Origin: Dietzia natronolimnaea
GTDB taxonomy: Bacteria; Actinomycetota; Actinomycetes; Mycobacteriales; Mycobacteriaceae
Assembly: GCF_002289575.1 (NCBI RefSeq)
Contig: NZ_NTGA01000016.1
Span: 80,706 to 144,705 of the forward strand
DNA: 64,000 bases
Reading direction: 5' to 3'
How positions within the stretch are numbered: position 1 is the stretch's first letter; each line of letters opens with the position of its first letter. Shown in pieces: positions 15,695 through 23,961 of the stretch. The notes beneath the pieces were generated by a model. It ran no database searches, was not told the origin of the DNA, and saw only the letters and a list, made by a program, of their open reading frames with translations. Both the position numbers and the translations under genes were made by a program.

Positions 15695-17381
15695 GTACGT
15701 GACTCCCCGCCGCCAGGCCCCCCGCCTCCTCCTGCCCCCCCGCCGCGCCGTCGCGATGCTCCTCCTGGCGCTGGTCGTCGCGTACGCGATCGGCTGGCCG
15801 CTGCTCGCCCCGGCGGGGTGGGCGGGCACGGATTATCTCCGCGCCGGTCTGGCCCCGGGATGGCCGCACCTCATGGGCACCGACTCGCTGGGCCACGACA
15901 CGTCCGTGCGGGTCGCGCAGGCGCTGCAGGTCTCCCTCGCGGTGGCCGCGGGGTCGGCGCTGGCCGCGGCGGGGATCGGCGTGGTCGTGGGCGCCGCCGC
16001 CTGCGCGGGCGGGGCGCGCGTGGACGCGCTGCTCATGCGCCTGACCGACGCCGTGGCCGCGGTCCCGCACCTGCTGGCGACGGTCGTGGTGGTAGCGCTG
16101 TTCCGGGGGTCGATCACCGCCCTCGTGGTGGCCCTGGCGCTGACCCACTGGCCTCCGGTGGCGCGGATCGTGCGCGCCGAGACGCAGAAGGTCATGGCCT
16201 CCGGGTACGTGGCCGCCTCGCGGGTGGCCGGGTTCTCCCCCGCACGGCTGGTGCGCCACCACGTGCTCCCGGCCGTCGCCGGGCAGGCGGGGCTGGCGGT
16301 GGTGGTGATGCTCCCCCACGCCGTGTGGCACGAGTCCACCCTGTCGTTCCTCGGCATCGGGTTGCCGCCCGAGGAGGCGAGCCTGGGGACCCTCATCGCC
16401 CTGTCCCGCGAGGATCTGCTGCTGGGTCGCTGGTGGGCGTTGGCCTTCCCGTCCGCCGCGCTGATCGTGGTGACCGGGGCCATGGCGCTGCTCGCGCCCG
16501 CCGGCCGGCGTGGTCCCCGCGGGCGGTCACCGCTGCCGAGGTACCGATATGACGACGACGAGGTGCTCACGCAGGCGCTCAGAGTAGACGGGCTCACGGT
16601 CCAGCTGCCCAGCCCCGACGGTCGCCCGCGCTCCGTGCTGGCGGACGTCACGCTGGCCGTGCACGCGGGCGGCGTCCTGGCGCTCGTCGGCGAGTCGGGG
16701 GCCGGAAAGTCGACCCTCGCCGACGCCTGCTGCGGCCTGCTCCCTCCCGGGGCGCAGGTGCGCGGCCGGGTGGTGCTGCCCGGAACCGTGGGCCACGTTC
16801 CTCAGTCGGCGGCCACCGCGTTCACGCCCACCCGGCACGTGCGCGGGCAACTCGCAGAAGCTCTCGCCGTGGCCGACCGGGGCCCCGATGCCCGCCGTTC
16901 GGTCGCCGACCTGTGCCTCGAGGTGGGTCTCGACCCGGCGCTCGCCGACCGCTACCCACACCAGTTGTCCGGCGGGCAGCTGCGGCGCGCGGCGATCGCG
17001 GTCGCGCTGGCCATCACCCCGGCGGTGCTCGTGGCGGACGAGCCGACCGCCGGGCTGGACGCCGGGCCCGCCCTGGCCATCCTCCGGCTGCTGCGCCGCC
17101 TGGCCGCGGAGCGCGGCATCGGCGTCGTGGTGATCACCCACGATCTGGCCGCGCTGACCGTAGCGGACACCGCCGACGAGGTAGCCGTGCTCCGGGCGGG
17201 GCGCCTCTGCGAGCTGGGAGCGGCCTCGCGGGTGCTCGTCGACCCCGAGAGCCCGTACACCCGTGAGCTCCTGGCCGCCGCACTGCACTCGGAGTCCACG
17301 GCCGCTGTCGATCCCGCTGTCGATCAAGCTACCGATCCCGCAGCGAACCTCGGGGCGACCGTGGGGTCGTCGTCGTCATGA
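15687..17381 (+). CDS. Fused ABC permease (DppC/NikC type) and ATPase (DppD/NikD type)
   Basis: The protein has 564 aa. Residues about 1-275 are a permease: GTDSLGHDTSVRV near the N-terminus, coupling loop ASRVAGFSPARLVRHHVLP, and LSFLGIGLPPEEASLGTLI. After a short charged linker, residues about 285-535 are an ABC ATPase with Walker A GESGAGKST, signature LSGGQ, Walker B VLVADEPTAG and switch His ITHDLAAL. In most relatives these are separate genes. There is no stop or obvious frameshift at the junction, so the fusion looks genuine. It needs the separate second ATPase encoded next to complete the transporter. Confidence 0.88.
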   Translation: MREYVTPRRQAPRLLLPPRRAVAMLLLALVVAYAIGWPLLAPAGWAGTDYLRAGLAPGWPHLMGTDSLGHDTSVRVAQALQVSLAVAAGSALAAAGIGVVVGAAACAGGARVDALLMRLTDAVAAVPHLLATVVVVALFRGSITALVVALALTHWPPVARIVRAETQKVMASGYVAASRVAGFSPARLVRHHVLPAVAGQAGLAVVVMLPHAVWHESTLSFLGIGLPPEEASLGTLIALSREDLLLGRWWALAFPSAALIVVTGAMALLAPAGRRGPRGRSPLPRYRYDDDEVLTQALRVDGLTVQLPSPDGRPRSVLADVTLAVHAGGVLALVGESGAGKSTLADACCGLLPPGAQVRGRVVLPGTVGHVPQSAATAFTPTRHVRGQLAEALAVADRGPDARRSVADLCLEVGLDPALADRYPHQLSGGQLRRAAIAVALAITPAVLVADEPTAGLDAGPALAILRLLRRLAAERGIGVVVITHDLAALTVADTADEVAVLRAGRLCELGAASRVLVDPESPYTRELLAAALHSESTAAVDPAVDQATDPAANLGATVGSSSS

Positions 17382-18001
17382 CTCTCGTCGCCGACCGGGT
17401 CACCTACCGCCGTCCCGATGGTGGGTTCGCCCTCCCACCCACCGATCTGGTCATCCGGCCCGGACGGATCACCGCCCTCGTCGGCCCCTCCGGGTGTGGC
17501 AAGACCACTCTGGCGCACCTGTTGGCGGGCCTGCTCGCCCCCGGGTCCGGCTCGGTGACCGCGGCGGGTGCGCGTGTGCGCCGTCGCCGGGGCCGCCTCC
17601 CCGGTCACACGGCCCTGCTGGACCAGGATCCGATGGCCGCCTCCGATCCGACTATGACGCTGCGCCGCGCCCTCACCCTGGCGGCGTCGGTGCGCGGCGT
17701 CACGGTGGACCCGGACGCGCTGGCGGACGAGGTCGGTCTGGACCCGGCGCTGCTGGACCGCCTCCCCGCGGAGGTCTCGGGCGGGCAGCTCCAGCGCGCG
17801 TGCCTGGCCCGCGCACTGGCCCAGGAGCCCCGATATCTGATCGCCGACGAGGCCACCGCGCACCTGGATCCTCTGAGCACGGCCGCGATCGCCCGCACAC
17901 TCCGCCGGCGTGCCGACGGCGGCCTCGGCGTCCTGGCGATCACCCACGATCGTCGACTGGCCCGCAGCTGGGCCGACGAGGTGAGGGAGTTGGGGGTGTG
18001 A
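17378..18001 (+). CDS. ABC transporter ATPase (DppF/NikE type), short
   Basis: The protein has 207 aa with Walker A GPSGCGKTT, signature VSGGQLQRACLARALA, Walker B YLIADEATAH and switch ITHDRRLA. It is shorter than typical DppF (about 300 aa) and lacks the C-terminal oligopeptide/dipeptide extension. It overlaps the fused permease-ATPase by 4 bp (ATGA) and should pair with that ATPase domain as a heterodimer. Confidence 0.88.
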   Translation: MTLVADRVTYRRPDGGFALPPTDLVIRPGRITALVGPSGCGKTTLAHLLAGLLAPGSGSVTAAGARVRRRRGRLPGHTALLDQDPMAASDPTMTLRRALTLAASVRGVTVDPDALADEVGLDPALLDRLPAEVSGGQLQRACLARALAQEPRYLIADEATAHLDPLSTAAIARTLRRRADGGLGVLAITHDRRLARSWADEVRELGV

Positions 18002-18607
18002 CTCCAATGCCGTCCGCAACCGCATGGCTCGATGACGCACGACAGACACGCCGGCAGGGGCTATCCCAGAGCGTTACGCTCCGACAACCGGGTTGCCGCC
18101 GCCGTCGAGCTCAAGCTGCAGCTCGGTGGTCGCGAGGGCGGTGCCGGACGTCGGGCACGGTATCGACCCGCTCTGCGTGGCGGTGAAGTTGACCCCACTC
18201 TGGCTGACGGCATTCGCGATGCCGGTGCCATTGTCATAAGGCACCGGTCCGACCGTGCTGGCGTTGACTGCCAGGTCGCAGGTGGCCGCACCCTGGCTGT
18301 ACGACGCGGTCATCCCCCCGTTGGGGATCACCAACGAGCCCTGCGGGCGGACGCTGGCAGCACGGCGGACACTCGGGCGCGGGAGAGAACCTCACCATGG
18401 ACGCGTTCGAGTTCTGCCGAGCACTCAGCGGCCGGGCCCCGGCAGAGGGGCTGCTCCGGACCCAGGTCCCGTTCTGACCCGGATCGTGAATGTGCTTTTA
18501 TCCGACCGAGTGTGAGGTAGATTACATTCCGGGCACAACGCGCTGGTAGCGCGCACTTCTCCGGCTCGTCGCCGCCTCTGACTCGACCCCGGAAGAAGGA
18601 CGCCGCC
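18002..18607. other. Intergenic stretch with a gene fragment
   Basis: There are about 600 bases between the ABC operon and the MBL-fold gene. The only coding-looking part is the minus-strand fragment at 18074-18334. Promoter-like AT-rich bases occur at about 18490-18530 (TTTTAT, then TAGATT 16 bases on), ahead of the next gene. Confidence 0.4.
18074..18334 (-). pseudogene. Fragment of a secreted-type protein
   Basis: The frame has 86 codons and ends in TAA at 18074. The translation is rich in Ser/Thr/Gly/Asn with two Cys (GAATCDLAVN, SGSIPCPTSG), like the C-terminal part of an exported beta-sheet protein. There is no signal peptide and no ribosome binding site. The frame stays open for about 26 codons upstream of the GTG, without any ATG, until a TGA. 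The simplest reading is the 3' remnant of a once longer gene, but a short real gene cannot be excluded. I do not recognise the family. Confidence 0.4.
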
Positions 18608-19810
18608 ATGCCCCCGTCAGAACCACTCCCCCCGCCTCCGCGCACTTCCCGCCTCAGCCGCCGCTCGGTCCTCTCCGCCTTCGGCGGGGCGGTCGCGGCG
18701 ACCGGAATCGTGGGCTTCGGCAGCGGCTCCGCCGGAGCCCAGAGCCTCACGGGCTCCCTGGGCTCCGGCTCCCTCGGGTCGTCCGGCGGCACCCCGCCGG
18801 ACGGCATCCCCTCGGCGCAGCGTGAACCACTCGAGCTACTGCTCCTGGGGACACTCGCCGGCCCGATGGTGGAGAAGACGCGGGTGGGGATCGCGTCGGT
18901 CCTCGTGGTCAACGGGGCCGCCTACGTGATCGACTGCGGGCGGTCCGCGGTGACGCAGTACGGGCTCACGGGCCTGGAACTGGCGGCGATCAGCGACATC
19001 TTCCTCACCCACCTGCACGCCGACCACATCGCGGACTACTACAACTTCGCGCTCATCGGTGGGGTGGTCGCCAACGCCGCCGGGGACAAACTCGTGGCCC
19101 CCGTCGGCGTCCACGGCCCGGGGTCCGCGGGCGGACTGCGACCGCCCAACGTCGACTACCCGGACTTCCCGGTGGTCGCCCCCCAGAGCCCGACCCCGGG
19201 CACGGCGGAGATGACGCAGCGGCTGGACGAGGCCTACGCCTACACGTCGAACATCTTCCTCCGGGACAACGGCCCCACCGGTGGACCGCCCGACCCGCGC
19301 ACGCTGTTCGACGTCCACGAGATCGTGATCCCGGACGTCGGCGCCAGCTACACCAACACCTCCCCGGCGATGGACCCGTTCCTCGTCATGGAGGACCAGA
19401 ACGTCCGGGTCACCGCCACCCTCGTCCCGCACGGGCCGGTCTTCCCCGCGTTCGCCTTCCGCTTCGACACCGCGCACGGGTCGGTGACGTTCTCCGGGGA
19501 CACCAGCCTCAGCGAGAACCTGGACCGGTTGGCGCTCGGCACCGACACCCCCGTGCACGAGGCGATCAACGTGCGCGGCGGCAATCTGCCGCCGGCCATG
19601 ATCGAGCACAACCTGGAGTCCCACGTCGAGGTCCAGGTGGCGGGGCAGGTCGCCGAGCGCGCCGGCGCCGAGCGACTGGTCCTCACGCACCTCGGCGACT
19701 ACTCCGGCGTCGTGGACGTGCGCCAGTGGCACGACTGGGCCCAGGAGGGCTACGGCGGGGACGTGATCGTGGGCCACGACCTGCAGCGGATCGTCCTGGC
19801 CACCCGATGA
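18608..19810 (+). CDS. Tat-exported metallo-beta-lactamase-fold hydrolase
   Basis: The protein has 400 aa. A twin-arginine signal (LSRRSVLSAFGG with a hydrophobic stretch) is followed by a metallo-beta-lactamase fold. Metal motif THLHADHIADYY lies near residue 137, further ligands in LVPHGPVFPAF and VTFSGDTSLSENL, and HLGDYSGVV near the end. Relatives include ribonuclease Z-like and arylsulfatase-like MBL enzymes. Export by Tat suggests folding with metal in the cytoplasm before secretion. GAAGAAGGA lies about 8 bases before the ATG. The substrate is unknown. Confidence 0.85.
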   Translation: MPPSEPLPPPPRTSRLSRRSVLSAFGGAVAATGIVGFGSGSAGAQSLTGSLGSGSLGSSGGTPPDGIPSAQREPLELLLLGTLAGPMVEKTRVGIASVLVVNGAAYVIDCGRSAVTQYGLTGLELAAISDIFLTHLHADHIADYYNFALIGGVVANAAGDKLVAPVGVHGPGSAGGLRPPNVDYPDFPVVAPQSPTPGTAEMTQRLDEAYAYTSNIFLRDNGPTGGPPDPRTLFDVHEIVIPDVGASYTNTSPAMDPFLVMEDQNVRVTATLVPHGPVFPAFAFRFDTAHGSVTFSGDTSLSENLDRLALGTDTPVHEAINVRGGNLPPAMIEHNLESHVEVQVAGQVAERAGAERLVLTHLGDYSGVVDVRQWHDWAQEGYGGDVIVGHDLQRIVLATR

Positions 19811-19851
19811 CCCCCGCCCCGCCCTCACCAGAACGAGCTTCAGGAGGAACC

Positions 19852-20256
19852 ATGAGCACCATCGACATGATCACGTCCCACCCCCACCCGACCGGTGGTC
19901 TGCCCGTCGAGTTGCTGGCGGAGGCGATCGACGCCGCGTCCGCGTGCGCGCGCATCTGCACCGCCTGCGCGGACGCGTGCCTGGCCGAGGAGTCGGTCGC
20001 GGAGATGCGCGACTGCATCCGCACCGATCTCGACTGCGCGGACGTGTGCGCGGCCACCGCGTCGGTGCTGAGTCGCCGGACCGGGACGATCTCGGGGGCG
20101 GTCAAGGAGTTGCTCAGCGCGTGCCGCGTCGCGTGCGCGACGTGCGCTGACGACTGCGGGTCCCACGCGGACATGCACGCCCACTGCGCGATCTGCGCCG
20201 AGGCCTGCCGCCGCTGCGAGACGGCGTGCGCGGAGTTGCTCAGCGCGATCGGGTGA
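19852..20256 (+). CDS. Four-helix-bundle copper-storage-type protein (Csp, DUF326-like)
   Basis: The protein has 134 aa and about 16 Cys, arranged as repeated CxxxC/CxxC patterns along helices (ACARICTACADAC, DCADVC, CRVACATCADDC, CAICAEACRRC). Csp proteins bind many Cu(I) ions inside a four-helix bundle. No signal peptide is seen, so it is probably cytosolic. AGGAGG lies 5 bases before the ATG. It abuts the histidine kinase gene tail-to-tail, close to DUF305 and CueP-like genes, which supports a copper role for the whole block. Confidence 0.88.
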   Translation: MSTIDMITSHPHPTGGLPVELLAEAIDAASACARICTACADACLAEESVAEMRDCIRTDLDCADVCAATASVLSRRTGTISGAVKELLSACRVACATCADDCGSHADMHAHCAICAEACRRCETACAELLSAIG

Positions 20257-21444
20257 TCAGGGCCACCGCGCGGTTCGGGGGATCGTGAAGCTGAAGCGTG
20301 CGCCGTGCCCGGGGCCGTCGCTGGCCGCGCTGACGCGACCGCCGTGGGCCTCCACGAGTGCCCGGGTGATCGCCAGCCCGATGCCACTTCCCCCGCCGTG
20401 TCGGCCGCGGGCGGTGTCCACGCGGTAGAAGCGGTCGAAGAGGTGATCCAGGTGGTGCGCGGCCACGCCCTCGCCGGTGTCGGTGACAGTGACGGACACC
20501 CGCCTCAGAGCCACCGTGTCGGTGCCGGACGTCCTGGTGCCGGTGTCCGCGGGGAGCAGGCTGGTGCTGACGGTGACGGAGCCACCGGCAGGGGTGTGCC
20601 GTAGTGCGTTGTCCAGCAGGTTCCCCAGTACCTGGCCCATGCGGTCGACGTCCACGGTGACCTCGGCGTCGACGAGGTCGCGGGCGGTGAGCTCCACCCC
20701 CTTGTCCGCGAACCGCTCCCGGGCGGCGTCGAGGGCGCTCCCCACCAACCCGGCGATGGTGGTGGGGACCGGATGGAGGCGGGTCAGGTGCTCCTCGACG
20801 GCCGAGACGGCTACGATGTCCGACGCCAGGCGTTCGAGTCGGCGGGTGGCCGTCCACAGCACCTCCCTGGTGTCGTCGTCGTAGTCCCGCACACCGTCGT
20901 CGACGGCCTCGAGGTAGGAGTCGATCGTGGCCAGCGGGGTGCGCATCTCGTGACCGAGGTCGGCGAGCATCCGGCGTCGCGTGGTGTCGGTGGCGTCGAG
21001 TCTCCGGGCGAGTTCGTTGACGCTCGTCGCCAGGTCGTCGAACTCCCGCCCCAGCTCGGGACTCGCGACGCGCGTGTCGTAGCGCCCGCCGGCGATCTCG
21101 GCGGTCGAGGCGGTCACCACCGCGACCGAACGCTGGACCCTGCGGGTGAGGTACCAGCTCGCCAGCAACGCCAGGAGCACCGCGACGCCCACCGCCAGCC
21201 CCCAGGCCAGGACGATCGAATCCGTGAACGCCTCCTCGACGTGGGCGGCCTCCGCGGAGTCGTGCTCGATCCCGGCCTGCCCGAGGTGGTCGTGGAAGAT
21301 CTCGGGCGCCAGCACCGAGGCGACGAGCCAGGCGCTCCCCGCGCAGCCCACCACCACCCCGGCCATGACCACCAACAGACGCGTCCCGAAACTCGCCCCT
21401 GCGAGCCGGCCGCGCCGCACCTCACCGACGGCGCCGCCGCTCAC
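20257..21444 (-). CDS. Sensor histidine kinase
   Basis: The protein has 395 aa. There are two membrane segments (residues about 22-48 and 78-98) flanking a short extracytoplasmic loop, then HAMP. The phosphoacceptor box is LGHEMRTPLATIDSYLEA, the N box LGNLLDNALRH and the G box GGSGIGLAITRAL. The start (GTG at 21444) overlaps the response-regulator stop by 4 bp. The small sensor loop has two His residues (FHDHLG), possible but unproven metal ligands. Neighbouring Csp, DUF305 and CueP-like genes suggest metal stress signalling. Confidence 0.92.
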   Translation of the reverse strand: MSGGAVGEVRRGRLAGASFGTRLLVVMAGVVVGCAGSAWLVASVLAPEIFHDHLGQAGIEHDSAEAAHVEEAFTDSIVLAWGLAVGVAVLLALLASWYLTRRVQRSVAVVTASTAEIAGGRYDTRVASPELGREFDDLATSVNELARRLDATDTTRRRMLADLGHEMRTPLATIDSYLEAVDDGVRDYDDDTREVLWTATRRLERLASDIVAVSAVEEHLTRLHPVPTTIAGLVGSALDAARERFADKGVELTARDLVDAEVTVDVDRMGQVLGNLLDNALRHTPAGGSVTVSTSLLPADTGTRTSGTDTVALRRVSVTVTDTGEGVAAHHLDHLFDRFYRVDTARGRHGGGSGIGLAITRALVEAHGGRVSAASDGPGHGARFSFTIPRTARWP

Positions 21445-22253
21445 CGCCCGGGCCCCATCCGGTAGCCCACGCCGCGGACCGTGCGGACGTAGCGACCCCG
21501 CGTGGCCTCGTCACCGAGCTTGCGGCGCAGGTGCGCGACGTGGACGTCCACCAGGTGGTCGTCGCCCACCCAGTTCGGGCCCCACACCCTCTCGATCAAC
21601 TGGGATCGGGTGAACACGACACCCGGGTCGCGGGACAGGGCGGCGAGCACGTCGAACTCGGTGCGGGTCAGGGCGACGGCCCGCCCGTCGACGCTCACCT
21701 CGCGACCGGCCACGTCGATGGTCAGATCCCCGATCCTCCGCGACCGCGCTTCCACCGTGGTGGTGCCCGCGGCCCCGGCGGCGGCCACGTCGTCGTCGTA
21801 CCCGGTCACGGGACCCCGCGGTCTGCGCAACATCGCCTGGATCCTGGCCATGAGCTCGCGGGGGCTGAACGGCTTGGTCATGTAGTCGTCCGCGCCGACG
21901 GACAGCCCGATCAGTGTGTCGACCTCGTCGGTCCGGGCGGTGAGCATCACGACGTACGCGTCGGAGTGCGCCCTGATCCGCCGGCACACCTCGACCCCGT
22001 CCAGCCCCGGCAACCCCAGGTCCAGGACGATCACGTCCGGGTCCACCGACCGGGCGAGCGTGACCGCCTCGGCACCGTCGCCGGTGACGGTGACCTCGAA
22101 TCCGTCGCGACGGAGATACGAGGCGACCAGGTCCGCGAGGGACTGCTCGTCGTCGACGACCATCGCCCGCAACCCCGTGGGTGGGCGCGGCACGGGACCG
22201 GGTGCACCGGTCTGTCCGTGGTCGCCAGGGTTGGGGGTCATGGGTCCCATCAT
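21441..22253 (-). CDS. OmpR/PhoB-family response regulator
   Basis: The protein has about 270 aa. The receiver domain shows AMVVDDEQSLADLV, phospho-Asp in VIVLDLGLPGLDG and the conserved Lys in MTKPFSPRELMAR. The C-terminal winged helix has RTEFDVLAALSRDPG and RSQLIERVWG. Three closely spaced ATGs (22253, 22250, 22241) are all possible starts and none has a strong ribosome binding site. Its frame stays open further upstream, but that is noise. It is coupled to the kinase and divergent from the DUF305 gene, a likely target. Confidence 0.92.
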   Translation of the reverse strand: MMGPMTPNPGDHGQTGAPGPVPRPPTGLRAMVVDDEQSLADLVASYLRRDGFEVTVTGDGAEAVTLARSVDPDVIVLDLGLPGLDGVEVCRRIRAHSDAYVVMLTARTDEVDTLIGLSVGADDYMTKPFSPRELMARIQAMLRRPRGPVTGYDDDVAAAGAAGTTTVEARSRRIGDLTIDVAGREVSVDGRAVALTRTEFDVLAALSRDPGVVFTRSQLIERVWGPNWVGDDHLVDVHVAHLRRKLGDEATRGRYVRTVRGVGYRMGPGR

Positions 22254-22397
22254 CGCGCCCCGCCTGCGGATCCGCCGCCCCCGCGACGGCCTTGACCAAA
22301 CCTTCACACGACCTCCATCCGAAGCGCCGGACCCGACGGGCAGGATGGTTCCCAGCAGTCCGGGCGCCCGGCCGCTCCGTTCGAAAGGACCTCGACG

Positions 22398-23063
22398 ATG
22401 ACCAGCAGGATCTTCCTCGCCGCCGCAGCCGTGGCCGTCCTCACGCTCTCCGCCTGTGCCGACGACGGCGACGACACGACGGCCACGACGCCGGCCACGA
22501 CCACCACCGCCGAGGACGGCGCTCCCGCGACCACCGAGGAGGGCGACGCGTCCGAGCACTCCGCCGCCGACGTGCGGTTCGCGCGGATGATGATCCCGCA
22601 CCACGAGCAGGCCATCGAGATGAGCGACATCATCCTGGCCAAGGAGGGCGTCCCCGACGACGTCCGCGAGCTGGCCGAGGAGATCAAGGCCGCGCAGGGC
22701 CCGGAGATCGAGCAGCTCGACGAGTGGCTCGAGGAGTGGGGCGAGCCCGGCATGGGCCGCGACGATCATGGCGATCACATGGGCGATCACATGGGCGACC
22801 ACATGGGTGACGCCGGCGAGATGCGCATGATGGACGGGATGCTCTCGCCGGAGGAGATGCAGGAGCTGGCCGACGCCGAGGGCACCGACGCCGCGCGGTT
22901 GTTCCTGGAGCAGATGATCGTCCACCACGAGGGCGCGATCGACATGGCCGAGGACCAGGTATCCGGCGGCACCCACCCGCAGGCGGTCGAGCTGGCCCAG
23001 ACCATCATCGACACCCAGCAGCGGGAGATCGATCAGATGCGCGAGATGCTCGCCGGCCTGTGA
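22398..23063 (+). CDS. DUF305 lipoprotein, Met/His-rich
   Basis: The protein has 221 aa. A lipoprotein signal (AVLTLSAC lipobox) is followed by an acidic Thr-rich linker and two DUF305 halves: FARMMIPHHEQAIEMSD and LFLEQMIVHHEGAIDMAED, each with the HH pair. Between them lies a DHMGDHMGDHMGD stretch, a plausible soft-metal site. It is anchored outside the membrane. AAGGA lies upstream of the ATG. It overlaps the next gene by 4 bp and is divergent from the response regulator, consistent with a metal-responsive operon. Confidence 0.9.
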   Translation: MTSRIFLAAAAVAVLTLSACADDGDDTTATTPATTTTAEDGAPATTEEGDASEHSAADVRFARMMIPHHEQAIEMSDIILAKEGVPDDVRELAEEIKAAQGPEIEQLDEWLEEWGEPGMGRDDHGDHMGDHMGDHMGDAGEMRMMDGMLSPEEMQELADAEGTDAARLFLEQMIVHHEGAIDMAEDQVSGGTHPQAVELAQTIIDTQQREIDQMREMLAGL

Positions 23064-23692
23064 CCGTGACGAGCGCTCTGACGACTGTTCCCCGCCCGTC
23101 CGCGCGCCGTCGCGCCCTGCTCGCGGCCGTGGTCGCGGGATCGTTGGGGCTGACCGCCTGCACCTCGGCCGGGCCGGAGCCGGACTCCACCTCCGACCGG
23201 GCCGCGGCCACCCTGGTCGAGCGACACGGCCTCGAGGGGTTGGACGCCCGGCAGGTGATCGAGCGGCTCGACACCATGCCCGTGGCCGAGCGGCCCGACG
23301 ACCTGTGGGCTTCCGTCGAACCGGACCAGCTGGTCCTGAGCGACCCCACCGGCGACCTCGAGGAGGCGGCGCTGCCGATGCCGGCCGACGAGTTCTACCT
23401 CTCCGTGGCCCCGTACCGGACCTTCACGCACGACTGCTTCTTCCACAGCCTCACCACGTGCCTCGGGGAGCTCGGCGGCGAGACCGTGCAGGTGACCGTG
23501 ACGGACGGGGCGACCGGGCAGACCGTGCTCGACGAGACCCGCACGACCTACGACAACGGCTTCGTGGGCCTGTGGCTCCCGCGCGACCTCACCGGCACCC
23601 TGACGATCGCGCACGAGGGCGACTCGACGACCTCGCCCGTCTCCACCGGCGACGACGACCTGACCTGCCTGACCACGATGCAGGTGGCGTAG
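23060..23692 (+). CDS. cueP: CueP-like metal-binding lipoprotein
   Basis: The protein has 210 aa. After a lipoprotein signal (LGLTAC) the chain carries DARQVIERLDTMP and the Cys/His site HDCFFHSLTTCLGEL, then LTCLTTM near the C-terminus. This is the pattern of CueP, a periplasmic copper-binding protein that passes copper to other proteins. The GTG at 23060 overlaps the DUF305 stop (GTGA), so the two lipoproteins are made together. Confidence 0.82.
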   Translation: MTVTSALTTVPRPSARRRALLAAVVAGSLGLTACTSAGPEPDSTSDRAAATLVERHGLEGLDARQVIERLDTMPVAERPDDLWASVEPDQLVLSDPTGDLEEAALPMPADEFYLSVAPYRTFTHDCFFHSLTTCLGELGGETVQVTVTDGATGQTVLDETRTTYDNGFVGLWLPRDLTGTLTIAHEGDSTTSPVSTGDDDLTCLTTMQVA

Positions 23693-23961
23693 GCGGCGGC
23701 CGATCGCGTCGACCTATCTGACGACTGACCTGCTCAGGCCCGCGCCAATTGACCCGACTCGCCGAGGTGACGTACCCAACAGACGCCGGGAGAGCGGTGG
23801 CTCGTAGGGGTAGACCCTGACGACCCGGCCGGGCGCGCTGCAGGGGTCCCCCGATCTTCTCCCGGATTTCCGTTCCGCCCCGGGTGAGCGGCGCACGGCC
23901 GCGGCTAGGGTGACCCCGACGTCAGTCGAGTCGCCTCTACCGCACCGTGAAATGAGACGCC
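23693..23961. other. Intergenic region
   Basis: This is 269 bases between the CueP-like gene and the repeat protein. No gene or clear terminator is seen. Confidence 0.5.

Noticed and set aside
22254..22976. N-terminal extension of the response regulator
   Set aside because: It runs across the divergent promoter and the DUF305 gene. The receiver domain begins just after 22253.
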